Shown here piece by piece: positions 8,513 through 17,700 of a stretch of 53,861 nucleotides of DNA (positions are counted from its first letter, which is position 1; the number at the start of each line of letters is the position of its first letter). The position numbers and the translations under genes are program-made. The stretch lies in assembly GCA_007095785.1 (NCBI GenBank), contig SFBL01000111.1, positions 1-53,861 on the forward strand, read 5' to 3'. Under the pieces are notes generated by a model, which was not told the origin of the DNA, did no database searches, and saw nothing but the letters and a program-made list of their open reading frames with translations. This DNA is from Microcystis aeruginosa Ma_SC_T_19800800_S464 (GTDB taxonomy: Bacteria; Cyanobacteriota; Cyanobacteriia; Cyanobacteriales; Microcystaceae).

Positions 8513-8604
8513 CTATCTAGACATCATCTATATCTAGTTTAAAATGGTAAAGTCCTCAGCAAGATGGAGAATCTTTGGCACAATTTGTAGATTCTTTGTT
8601 TCTT
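8513..8604 (+). repeat. Repeat R3, first copy (downstream of PEP-CTERM gene 1)
   Basis: The segment starts near CCTATCTAGACATCATC and runs through AAAGTCCTCAGCAA and GGAGAATCTTTGGCACAA. It is nearly identical to 9512-9604, and part of it recurs inverted at 45031-45080. At this locus it marks the end of a ~1-kb tandem duplication unit. Confidence 0.75.
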
Positions 8605-8647
8605 ATTGAGGAGTCTAGTTAAATGATTTAGTAAAAAATTAGTAGTT

Positions 8648-9415
8648 TTATTTAATACATAAAAATTTAGAATAACCTGCAACTAAGACAACCATTAATA
8701 ATTTTAATATACTGCTTGGTTCAGGGACACTTTGAGTCGATAAAGGCACAAATGAACGATCTGCTCTACCGATAGCAATTTGTAGCCCTTCCACCGATTG
8801 AGTCGCTCCAGCTTCTCCTAAAAAATCACTAAATTCTTTAGTGAAAAGAAAAGGAACAGGTTCTAGTGACCAAGTATTATTATTGAGGTCAACATTAGGT
8901 AATCCGGGTTCGATCGGACTGAGAAATTTAAGACCTGTATTGAGTGTATCGGTTATAAAAACCAAAAAGGGTAAGGGAATATCTGGATTAGTGTTTGTTT
9001 GGAAGGATGCGGAAAAATTTCCTATTTCTAAAACTGAGGGAAGACTCAACTTATTTTGATCAACGTTAAAAAATATACTTCCCGTAAATTCAGTCGTTCC
9101 ACTAATCACTTCATAATTGCCTGTTTCTTGATCGTAACTAAATACCCAGTCAGTTCCTCGTATATTGGGATCAGAACTAGGAGGAAGAATATCAAAAGCA
9201 TGATCGTATCCTGGTGCAGGAGTATTAGTATCCTTAACAGATGCCAAAGATAAACCAATACTTTCTAAGATGGCTAATCCATCGGGATCAAAGCTAAGAC
9301 TTTCTTTTCCACCTGTTTCGATATAAATAACAGGTTCAGCTTTAACGGAGAGAACAGGATTAAATACTATTACAGAGGTTAATCCTAGTAAGGTAGTTAG
9401 ATATTTTGAGAGCAT
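8648..9415 (-). CDS. PEP-CTERM sorted exported protein (tandem copy 1)
   Basis: This secreted protein of 255 residues has an N-terminal signal peptide (LTTLLGLTSVIVFNPVLSV, cleavage after KAEP or nearby). A C-terminal sorting signal follows: VPEPSS, a hydrophobic helix, and a short basic end. PEP-CTERM proteins are processed by exosortases, usually for surface or matrix display; no exosortase is in this window. The mature part has no domain I recognise. An AGGAG ribosome site lies 9 bases before the ATG. The first ~22 residues and the upstream leader are nearly identical to the neighbouring paralogue, while the mature regions diverge. Confidence 0.8.
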   Translation of the reverse strand: MLSKYLTTLLGLTSVIVFNPVLSVKAEPVIYIETGGKESLSFDPDGLAILESIGLSLASVKDTNTPAPGYDHAFDILPPSSDPNIRGTDWVFSYDQETGNYEVISGTTEFTGSIFFNVDQNKLSLPSVLEIGNFSASFQTNTNPDIPLPFLVFITDTLNTGLKFLSPIEPGLPNVDLNNNTWSLEPVPFLFTKEFSDFLGEAGATQSVEGLQIAIGRADRSFVPLSTQSVPEPSSILKLLMVVLVAGYSKFLCIK

Positions 9416-9511
9416 TGTTTAAGTCTCCTGGGTCAATTTTTTAGAGTTTGTAGTCAAGAATCTTTTCTCTAACCTAAAAGAGGTTTCAGAAAAGATCAGA
9501 ATTTTTCAACT

Positions 9512-9604
9512 TCCTATCTAGACATCATCTATATCTAGTTTAAAAGAAGAAAGTCCTCAGCAAAATGGAGAATCTTTGGCACAATTTGTAGATTCTTTAT
9601 TTCT
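9512..9604 (+). repeat. Repeat R3, second copy
   Basis: This is a near-identical copy of 8513-8604 (CCTATCTAGACATCATC to TTTGTAGATTCTT), placed at the same position relative to the second PEP-CTERM gene. The two copies are about 1.0 kb apart, which defines the duplication unit. Confidence 0.75.
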
Positions 9605-9643
9605 TGATGAAGAACATAGTTACGTGAAAAGTATCGGAAGATT

Positions 9644-10396
9644 TTATGATTTTTTTTGATGTTGTCTGATCCGACTAACGATCCCCGATCCTGCTAAGAG
9701 AATTAAAGCTAAAATTGATGAGGGTTCAGGAGTTGAAGCAGAGACTAACATCAAAGAACGATCGGCTCTACCATCAATGAATTTTAATCCCGCTACTGAC
9801 TGAGTAGCCCCTGCATTTACTAACAAGTCACTGAATTCTTGAGAAAAGAATAATTCAATTCCTTCAAGCACGAAAGTTAGAGTATTAAGATCAATATTAG
9901 GAATACCTGATGATGCAACATCAAACACTCGCAAACCTGTATTGGCTGTATCAGTCACAAAAAAATTAAAATCTTCGTCAAAAGAATTGGAAAAATTGCC
10001 AATCGTGAATTGTGTTCCTAGTCCATTCAACTTGGTGGTATCTACCTCAAAGGTAAACGTTCCTAAAAATTCTTCTGTTCCGCCCAAGGGAACATAAAGA
10101 ACAGGGTCATCATCATAGAGGAAAGTATAAGTCGTTCCTCGAACATTGGGGTCAGAATTGGGAGGCAATAAAACAGAACCAATGGAAAAGCCGGGGGCAG
10201 GCGTTGCGGTACTTTCAACATCGCTCAGTGTTAATCCAATATTCTCTAAAATAGCTAAAGTATTAGTGTTTAGTTCTAGGCTTTCTTTTCCCTCAACTTC
10301 TAAATAAACTTGAGGTTCGGCTTGTACCGGAAGAACAGGATTAAATACTATTACAGAGGTTAATCCTAGTAAGGTAGTTAGATATTTTGAGAGCAT
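9644..10396 (-). CDS. PEP-CTERM sorted exported protein (tandem copy 2)
   Basis: This paralogue of the adjacent gene has 250 residues. The signal peptide LTTLLGLTSVIVFNPVLPV is the same apart from one residue. The mature region shares the framework (GKESL, then LAILE.IGL, TPAPG, DPN.RGT, ADRS) but differs at many positions. It ends with a canonical sorting signal: TPEPSS, a hydrophobic stretch and an Arg/Lys-rich tail. The ribosome site is AGGAG, and about 110 bases of leader are shared with copy 1. It is transcribed in the same direction as the biosynthetic cluster upstream, but is separated from it by about 200 bases. Function unknown. Confidence 0.8.
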   Translation of the reverse strand: MLSKYLTTLLGLTSVIVFNPVLPVQAEPQVYLEVEGKESLELNTNTLAILENIGLTLSDVESTATPAPGFSIGSVLLPPNSDPNVRGTTYTFLYDDDPVLYVPLGGTEEFLGTFTFEVDTTKLNGLGTQFTIGNFSNSFDEDFNFFVTDTANTGLRVFDVASSGIPNIDLNTLTFVLEGIELFFSQEFSDLLVNAGATQSVAGLKFIDGRADRSLMLVSASTPEPSSILALILLAGSGIVSRIRQHQKKS

Positions 10397-10596
10397 TGTT
10401 TAAGTCTCCTGGGTCAATTTTTTAGAGTTTGTAGTCAAGAATGTTTTCTCTAACCTAAAGGCTGTTTCAGAAAAGATCATAATTTTTCAACTTCTTTTAA
10501 GAAACTTATGGTTAGCGGTAGTTAAATTTACTTAAAAGAGTCAAGCAAAATACTTGAGTATAGTTACTGATTATTGATTCTGTATTTTGCCAAACA

Positions 10597-11874
10597 TTAC
10601 CCTTTTCTCAAACGTTCAACTAATTCAACCGCACAACCGATGCCACTTTCATGAAATCCGTAGGAATCAATGCCCCGTTTTTTGATGTGGAAATAAGTAC
10701 CTGAGAAGTAAATGGGGCCAGTTTCATTGAGTTGATAAATTTGTTTTTGGGCTTCTAGAGTATTCATGTCATAAGCTGGATGTCGATACTTAAGAATGCG
10801 GATAATTTTGTCTTCATCAATGGCGATGGGGGGGGTATCTAGAGAAACAAAATAATCTTTCTTAGCCGTAAAATTATGGACTTTGTTGGCATAATAAGTC
10901 ACATAAGTATAAAGCTTTCCTTCTTTGGTTAATTGCCCATAATTCCATGATTGCCATTTACTGCGATCTGGGTTCATAATAACCGGATCAGTGTGAACAG
11001 TGACGGCAGTTTCATTGTATTTAAAACAGCCTAATATTTGCTGTTCTAACTGGGTTGGTTCAGCTAGTATTCCTAATGCTTGATCAGCGTGAGTAGCCAT
11101 AACCACCTTATCATAAACTTCTTCATCTGTGGTCGTTTTTACCGTTACTTTTCCGTCTTCTCTTTTTTTAACGTAAATCACTTCTTGTTCAGTACGAATC
11201 GGTTTCTTTAAAGCATCTTTGACCCTTTCAACATAACGACTACTTCCTCCTTTTACGGTTTGCCATTCGACCGTTTTTCCCCCTAACCCTCCTTGGTCAT
11301 GGGTCATAAAGAAGCTGATGAAAGTTGAAGCAGGAAACTCCATCAATAAATCAGTAGGAATTGACCAAACGGCTGATCCCATCAACAAGACAAAGTTATC
11401 TCGAAAGGCTTGACTATAGTTATTTTTATCTAGATATTCTTGCATAGAAATTCTCGTTTTTCCTTCCCAGAAATCAGCCCGCGCTTCAGAGAAAAAGCGT
11501 TTAGCTTCTTGATAACAAGCTACTAATTCTGGAGGTTGTTGACGGGCAAATTCTTCCATCGGCAGCTCTAGATCTAGGGAATTAAACTGCATTCCAGTAT
11601 CTAAATTATAGAAATTAAAGCCACCTAAATGATCTTGAGTCTCTGCTCCTAAATCAGCAAAAAATTTCATCAAGTTGGGATAATTAGGTTTATTACAAAC
11701 CACAAAAGCCGTATCAAAAGAAATCCGTTGACCCTCCTCATCCAAATCTAAGGTGTGAGCATGACCGCCGACACGACTACTTTTTTCATAGACATCAACC
11801 TCATATTGATCTTGAAGATAATAGGCAATGGGTGTGCCAGAAATACCCGAACCAATGATTGCTAATTTTTCCAT
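10597..11874 (-). CDS. FAD/NAD(P)-binding oxidoreductase, COG2907-like
   Basis: This 425-residue flavoprotein begins with the Rossmann motif IIGSGISGTPIAYYL. The FAD-binding continuation VDVYEKSSRVGGHAHT follows, a pattern of the amine oxidase/phytoene desaturase superfamily. The FDTAFVVCNKPNYPNLMKFF block and MATHADQAL point to the COG2907 group, whose members often sit beside fatty-acid-modifying genes such as cyclopropane synthases. No reaction has been firmly set for the group. An AAGGA site lies 8 bases before the ATG. It is the last gene of the minus-strand cluster, 64 bases after the MFS gene. I infer it oxidises or desaturates the acyl product. Confidence 0.75.
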   Translation of the reverse strand: MEKLAIIGSGISGTPIAYYLQDQYEVDVYEKSSRVGGHAHTLDLDEEGQRISFDTAFVVCNKPNYPNLMKFFADLGAETQDHLGGFNFYNLDTGMQFNSLDLELPMEEFARQQPPELVACYQEAKRFFSEARADFWEGKTRISMQEYLDKNNYSQAFRDNFVLLMGSAVWSIPTDLLMEFPASTFISFFMTHDQGGLGGKTVEWQTVKGGSSRYVERVKDALKKPIRTEQEVIYVKKREDGKVTVKTTTDEEVYDKVVMATHADQALGILAEPTQLEQQILGCFKYNETAVTVHTDPVIMNPDRSKWQSWNYGQLTKEGKLYTYVTYYANKVHNFTAKKDYFVSLDTPPIAIDEDKIIRILKYRHPAYDMNTLEAQKQIYQLNETGPIYFSGTYFHIKKRGIDSYGFHESGIGCAVELVERLRKG

Positions 11875-11938
11875 AATTTTGTCCTTGAATAAATTGTGAA
11901 GGGGGTTAATTAGTGGGGTTAAAATTTAAGAAACTTTC

Positions 11939-13111
11939 CTAACTATTCTCCGAAGAATGTTGATAGTCAGGATGGGACTTTTGGGACTGACTTAAACTCA
12001 GCAAAAATAAGACAAAAATGACTAACATTAATGAGAAGATATACCGAGTTCCCATCATGGTCATGACAATAGCTGATAGAATGGGACCGGCGGTACAACC
12101 TGCACTATAAATTGAGGTAAAGACAGCACTCCCGGAGGATAATTCATTAAGGGTAACGGTAGAACCAATCAGGGCTAATGATAAGGGAAAAATGGGACTC
12201 ATTCCTACCCCAGAGACAAAAGCTAAAAAGGGGGTAATCATGGGATTTTCGATTAAAGATAAGCCAAAAACTGAAACAATAACAATAATTACACTACCGA
12301 CTAAAACCTTAACTGTCCCCATCTTATCGGCTAAATGAGTAATAGGAACGGTTGAAATTAATCCGCCTAAAATAAACAAGCCAAAGATTAACCCCATGCG
12401 CTCAATACCATAGTTTTGTTCGAGTAAAAAAAGTGGATAAAGAGAAACTAAGGTAGCAACACTGAAGCCATAAGCAAAAGCTCCTTGTAAGGGAAGTTTG
12501 AGCTTTTGAATAATGCTAAAATTGGGCTTTTGAAACTTAACCGTTTTTTCTGGTAAGCCAAAAAAGACAACAATAACGCCACTTAAAATTAAGCCACTTC
12601 CTAATAAAAAAGTGATCTTAGGAGAAAGATTATAGGCGACTGCTCCCATAATCGGACCGATACCAAAACCTAAGCTAAAAGCTAAAGCATCTAAACCATT
12701 AACCATGGCTCGATTTTGATCATTACAAAAATAGTTAATAGCGGTTTGTCCAGAAATCAGATATAAACAACAGGCCAAACCCATGACACCACGAATGATA
12801 AACCAAAGAGATAATTGAGTAGTAAAGGCAAATAGAGGTGCAGTTATTCCCATTAAAAGGAATCCTAACATCATGGTTTTTCTTAATCCAATTTGGCGAA
12901 GAATACTAGCCACAATCGGTGTTCCGGCGGCAATGACAAAAAAGTAAAGGGTAGAATTTGCCCCAATAACAATATTGTCGTAACCCTTTTCTTTCATCAG
13001 GGTAGAAATAAAGGGGTTAAATAACCCTAGGGAAATTCCCGATAAAAAGGCCACTAAATAAAGGGCGGGAAGTCCAACAGAAAAGGGAGAATTGGCATTT
13101 TTAGTCATCAT
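11939..13111 (-). CDS. MFS family transporter
   Basis: This is a 12-helix major facilitator of about 390 residues. Hydrophobic segments run throughout, and the loop between helices 2 and 3 carries RQIGLRKTMMLGF, an MFS motif-A-like element. A second half-repeat follows around THLADKMGTVKVLVG. The frame can start at a TTG (13129), but the adjacent ATG codons at 13111 and 13108 are more likely starts. The gene lies in the cluster between the enoyl reductase and the flavoprotein genes, only 35 bases downstream of the former's stop. A role in exporting the cluster product is the natural inference. No substrate-specific motif is visible. Confidence 0.82.
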   Translation of the reverse strand: MMTKNANSPFSVGLPALYLVAFLSGISLGLFNPFISTLMKEKGYDNIVIGANSTLYFFVIAAGTPIVASILRQIGLRKTMMLGFLLMGITAPLFAFTTQLSLWFIIRGVMGLACCLYLISGQTAINYFCNDQNRAMVNGLDALAFSLGFGIGPIMGAVAYNLSPKITFLLGSGLILSGVIVVFFGLPEKTVKFQKPNFSIIQKLKLPLQGAFAYGFSVATLVSLYPLFLLEQNYGIERMGLIFGLFILGGLISTVPITHLADKMGTVKVLVGSVIIVIVSVFGLSLIENPMITPFLAFVSGVGMSPIFPLSLALIGSTVTLNELSSGSAVFTSIYSAGCTAGPILSAIVMTMMGTRYIFSLMLVIFVLFLLSLSQSQKSHPDYQHSSENS

Positions 13112-13146
13112 GGGAAAATTCCAGCACAAAGTTCATAAGAGGGTTT

Positions 13147-14703
13147 TTAAAGGGGAGTGGGACGATAAAAATGATAGGGAGACGGAAGATTTACCCCCTG
13201 TAACTTCAGACTTTGCAGACGATAAAGATAAGCTGCACCGCGCATGATGTGCATAGCTACATCCACCACTTGACGATTTTCGGAAAATTCTAAATAAGTT
13301 CCTCGAACCCAATCATTAAATGAACCCATCGCCGGACCACACCAAATTTGATAATCCATGGTTCGTTGTGGCTGTCCACTGGTTGCCCAACGAGAAGAAA
13401 GCCCTAAATACCAGCGAAAAATTAAAGCCATTTTCCGTTTAGGATTATTATTCGCTCGTTCAATTTGTTCGGGATCTCGCTCTTGAAAATAAGCAAGGGT
13501 TTCTTGCCAAACGGCCTCTAATGGTTTTTGGAAAATTTGCTTTTCTATGGTTTGACGAACCTCGGTCGGAATGGCATCAATTCCCTCATAAGTTTGATAC
13601 AAATCATATAATTTTTGCGCACGCATGGGGAATAAACTTCCCCGTTTTAAGAGTTGAACTTTCACCCCCATTTCAAACATATCAGCACAAGGGGCCATTA
13701 CCACATCGGCCATTGCTGCTTGGGCTAATAATTGTTTGGTATGTTCAGATGTTCCCGCTTCAATACAAGCATGGTTGACTGAACCCGTCACAATGTAACT
13801 CGCTCCCATCATAAAGGCTGCTAAAGCTGATTCTGGTGTACTAATCCCACCGGCCGCCCCCACTCTAATAGAACGCTCATACTGATATTGCTGTTGAATC
13901 TCATTGCGTAAGGCAATAATAGAAGGGAGAAGGCAAACCAAAGAACGATTATCTGTGTGACCACCAGAGTCAGCTTCAACGGTTATGTCATCGGCTAAAG
14001 GAACTTTTTCAGCTAAAATTGCTTGTAAGGCTGTAATTTGTCCTTGTTCAACTAAAGCTTTCAGCAGTTTAGGAGGAGCAGGTTTTAAGAATTTCTGAGC
14101 AACTTCAGTCCGAGAAATTTTGGCAATGATCTTATTTTGGGTTTCAATATCGCCTTGAGAATTTAGATGTAATCCTGATGCTCGGTAACGGACAATATGG
14201 GGGGTTAAATCTAGGTAAGCAGAGGCTTCAACAGTTCTTACCCCATATTTGAGGTAAAGTTCCACTGAACCCCGTTCTAGGGCTTCCTCTGAGGGGCTAT
14301 GGATTAAATTGAAGGCATATCGTCTATTGGGTAAAGCTTCTTGAATGGTGTGAATGGCTTTTTCAACCCGTTGGGGAACTAACCCAGCTGCCCCAAAACT
14401 GGCTAAAAATCCGGCTTTTCCCAAAGAAATGACTAAATCTTCGGAAGCAATGCCCCCAGCCATTGCACCGGCTGCATAGGCATAGTCTAACCCATGAAAG
14501 TCACAAAAAGTGCGATCGCCTAATTGTTGGGGTGATAGGGCATTAATCATGCTATGGGGCAGTATATCAGCATTAGGTTCGTGAGAAAGCCCTATCTGGT
14601 TATTTTTCCCATATACATAACAAGGCTGCTCTAAATTAGCTAATTTTTCTCGAATTCCTTCACTATCAAAGGAGATAGACGTTGTAAGGGGAGTAGTAAG
14701 CAT
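13147..14703 (-). CDS. PfaD/HglA-like enoyl reductase (2-nitropropane dioxygenase family)
   Basis: This FMN-dependent TIM-barrel protein of 518 residues resembles the trans-acting enoyl reductases of PUFA synthases (PfaD) and heterocyst glycolipid synthases. It reduces enoyl-ACP intermediates during iterative chain building. Visible landmarks are LGKAGFLASFGAAGLVP, EADSGGHTDNRS and the phosphate-binding region RVGAAGGISTPESALAAFMM followed by GASYIVTGSVN. The C-terminal ~130 residues (RWYLGLSSRWATSGQPQRTM) are the extension that separates PfaD proteins from ordinary nitronate monooxygenases. It sits directly downstream of the dehydratase-bearing protein, the partner it would work with. Confidence 0.85.
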   Translation of the reverse strand: MLTTPLTTSISFDSEGIREKLANLEQPCYVYGKNNQIGLSHEPNADILPHSMINALSPQQLGDRTFCDFHGLDYAYAAGAMAGGIASEDLVISLGKAGFLASFGAAGLVPQRVEKAIHTIQEALPNRRYAFNLIHSPSEEALERGSVELYLKYGVRTVEASAYLDLTPHIVRYRASGLHLNSQGDIETQNKIIAKISRTEVAQKFLKPAPPKLLKALVEQGQITALQAILAEKVPLADDITVEADSGGHTDNRSLVCLLPSIIALRNEIQQQYQYERSIRVGAAGGISTPESALAAFMMGASYIVTGSVNHACIEAGTSEHTKQLLAQAAMADVVMAPCADMFEMGVKVQLLKRGSLFPMRAQKLYDLYQTYEGIDAIPTEVRQTIEKQIFQKPLEAVWQETLAYFQERDPEQIERANNNPKRKMALIFRWYLGLSSRWATSGQPQRTMDYQIWCGPAMGSFNDWVRGTYLEFSENRQVVDVAMHIMRGAAYLYRLQSLKLQGVNLPSPYHFYRPTPL

Positions 14704-14785
14704 GAGGTTTATTTCTCGATTATTGTTGACTTGAAACTGAGAGAAAGAGATGGGTGCTAACTGATAACTGTTTACTGTTTACTGT
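14704..14785. repeat. Heptamer tandem repeat TTTACTG between pfaD-like and DH genes
   Basis: The gap holds ACTGATAACTGTTTACTG followed by further TTTACTG units up to the stop of the large DH gene. It belongs to the same ACTGATAA/AACAGTAAACAGT family as 47900-47960 and 35140-35165. Confidence 0.6.
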
Positions 14786-17700
14786 TTACTGTTCACTGTC
14801 TAATAGACACAAGGCGATATCTTTAATTTCGTAAATTCTTAAGTCTTCTTTCCAAAGACTGGCATCTCCGATAATTGTGATTACATCATCTTCGACTCGA
14901 ATATCGGAAATATGCACTTCTAAAGACATTAAACGATTTTCGGGTGTAATTTGTCCTCGATATTTCCATGTAATTTGATGATTAATGGCTTGACCAAAGC
15001 GAGGATTTTTGAAAGATTTGCCTAAGTCTAATTGCAGCGCATAAGTTTGCATAGCTTGAAGAATAGACTCAACGCCTAATGCACCAGGCATCACCGGATC
15101 TTGATAGAAATGGAAGGAAAAATACCAATCTTCGGGAGTAATTGATTGGCTGGCATAAATATATCCTTTTTGATACTTACCCCCATCTTGAATTAAGAAA
15201 ACTTTTTCGATAAAATCAAGATAATTTTGAGAAAGACGATAGTGGGGTTTTTCAGGATTTACTGAATAGAAGTTTTCGTGAGTTAAGGAATCTCGTAAAT
15301 TAATTTCCTGTAGGGTTAAATCGGATAAATTATTCAGTTGATACCAAGGCTTAAGACGTTTTCCACCATCAAGTCCCACTTGATTCGCTAACACGGCTGT
15401 GCTAAAGTCTCCAAAGACCATATTTCCCCGATAAAAAGGCTCACCTTCACAAGATAATTCAAACTCAAACTTTTGAATAATTGCCCCTTGAATAGCGGTA
15501 GTAGAAAGGAGACGAACTTTATCCGTAATGGTTTTATTACGGAGGTCAATTTCTTTGAGAATTGTCCCCTGTCCATCTAAATTACGAAAATGAAGATCAT
15601 CTTCTGGGAATAATAAAGTTGCTCCCATATAAACCCCTAAGAAAATACAAGGTTGACCAGCAATTTCAATATAAGTACAGTAGGGCAAAGTGGGATAGGC
15701 ATTATGGTTATAAAACCAAGCATTTTCTTTGACATCAAATTCGGTAATGATTTGCGATGGTTTTTGCAATTCATGACGCTTACCTTCGATGTCTAATACC
15801 CGACTGACTAACTGAAACTCTCCGTTAGGTAAACGAACCGATTGACGATTTTCATAAATATCAAATTCTGATCCCAAACAGGCAGCAACTGATCCTTTAG
15901 CAAAGGTTTTTAATTGGTTTTCATTAAATAAAACTGATGACTGTTTTGATAATTGGGAAATATGGGGGAATGTTACTGACTCAATGGGTGGGAAAATACT
16001 GGGAATGGTAGCTGTTTTTTCTACCAGTTGAACACCAATATTTTTAATAGTAGCAATGGTTTTTCCGCCAAAAATAACATCCACATTAGCCAGAAGATAA
16101 GGTTGAGGAGAAAGTCCAATTTCTAACACCTCCATTTGATACATTAAAGTTCCATGTTGGGGAGTCACTTGTCCCCGAAAACGGGCTGCTTGGGTTTGAT
16201 TAGGAATCACCTGAAAACGAGCATCTTTCGTGTGAGTTTGTAACCCTAACCATAAACAATAAAATTGCACCAGTTGGATACTTCCTTCAATCATTAAATT
16301 CCCAGGTAAAGTGGGGTCATTTTTAAAATGACAAGAATAATACCAGTCCTCAGGGGTGATCTGTTTTGATCCCACTGCTAACCCTAGTCCAGCTATTCCT
16401 CCTTGAGGATTTACCATCATCACTTTCTCTAACATTAAGAGTTTTTCTGGGGGTAATCTGAGGGAAGAATTTAAGCCATTTTGTTGATAGGTTTTCCCTA
16501 AACAAGCCTCAATATTTCCTTGACTTAGATTAAGAAGTTCTTCTTTTTTAAAGAATGACTTAGAACAGGTTAAAAGAGGAGTAAACTGTTGTTTGTTAAT
16601 CAAGTTTCGTTCTTTTTCTTCAGCCTCTTTTAGCACAACTCCCTGTCCTTTTTCTAATTCTTCATCAGAAAAGAGTCCAGCACAACCGTCATGAAATTTC
16701 ATCCAAACTTGATCGCCAATTAACACCTCGCCTTGGAAGAAAATTAATAAGCTATCATCAGTTTTAACCGAAGATGTGATCTTAACTCGACACCTTAACA
16801 ACTTAACGTTTTCGGGTTGTTCAAATAAGAAGGTTGCCGATAAATCTAATAAACGGAAAGAGCGTTTTCCTTGATTTTCAAAATCTGTCCCGATATAACT
16901 TAATAGCATCAGGAGTCCGTGGCCAGCTTCTTTACAAATTCCCACCGTTAATTGACCATCTACTGCATACCAAGCATCTTCTGGTACGTCATATTCTGTT
17001 TCGATGAAACCTGATTTATAATCACCTAATTTTCCTTCTAATTGAGTCACCCGACTGACGAACAAAAAGGGAGGAGACGGCATTCTGACTCGTTGGGTAT
17101 AATGATCAATGGGTTCATATTCTTGACCAAAAACCTTAGAGACTTTACCTTCAATAAATTCGAGAATCTCCGGTTGATCAAATAAACAAGGTCTAACGGT
17201 TTTAGGATGAGAAGAAATAACGCTTGTTCTTAAATTATCAAGCGTAGAAATGGTTGGAACTTGGGAAAGAGTTTGAGTAGAAGAAGCGACTAAAGCAGCG
17301 ACTTTTTGAGAAGCCGTATTTTCTCGAATAATTGAATTTTGTTGCTCGGTTTGGGGTTCGATATTAGCTTTGGGTGCTGTGGTTAACACTGTCTTAAAAA
17401 TCGCCTCTAAGGTTTCTGCTTCATCTGTTAAATAAAGAGGGGATAAGTCTAGTTCTACCCCATGACTGACTAATTGTGCTAACATCTTAATAATGGTCGC
17501 TAAATCATCAGCACCTCGACGATTAATACACAATGCAAGATGCTCTTTTTGACCAAGAGTTTCCGATATCCAACGAGAACAACTTCCTCCTAATCCTAAT
17601 TCTAGAAAAATTTTCACCCCGTCTTGATAATTGCGTTCAATTAAGCGAGGAAAATCTAACATTTGACACATTCCTTGACTTAAATGATGAGCAATTTTCT

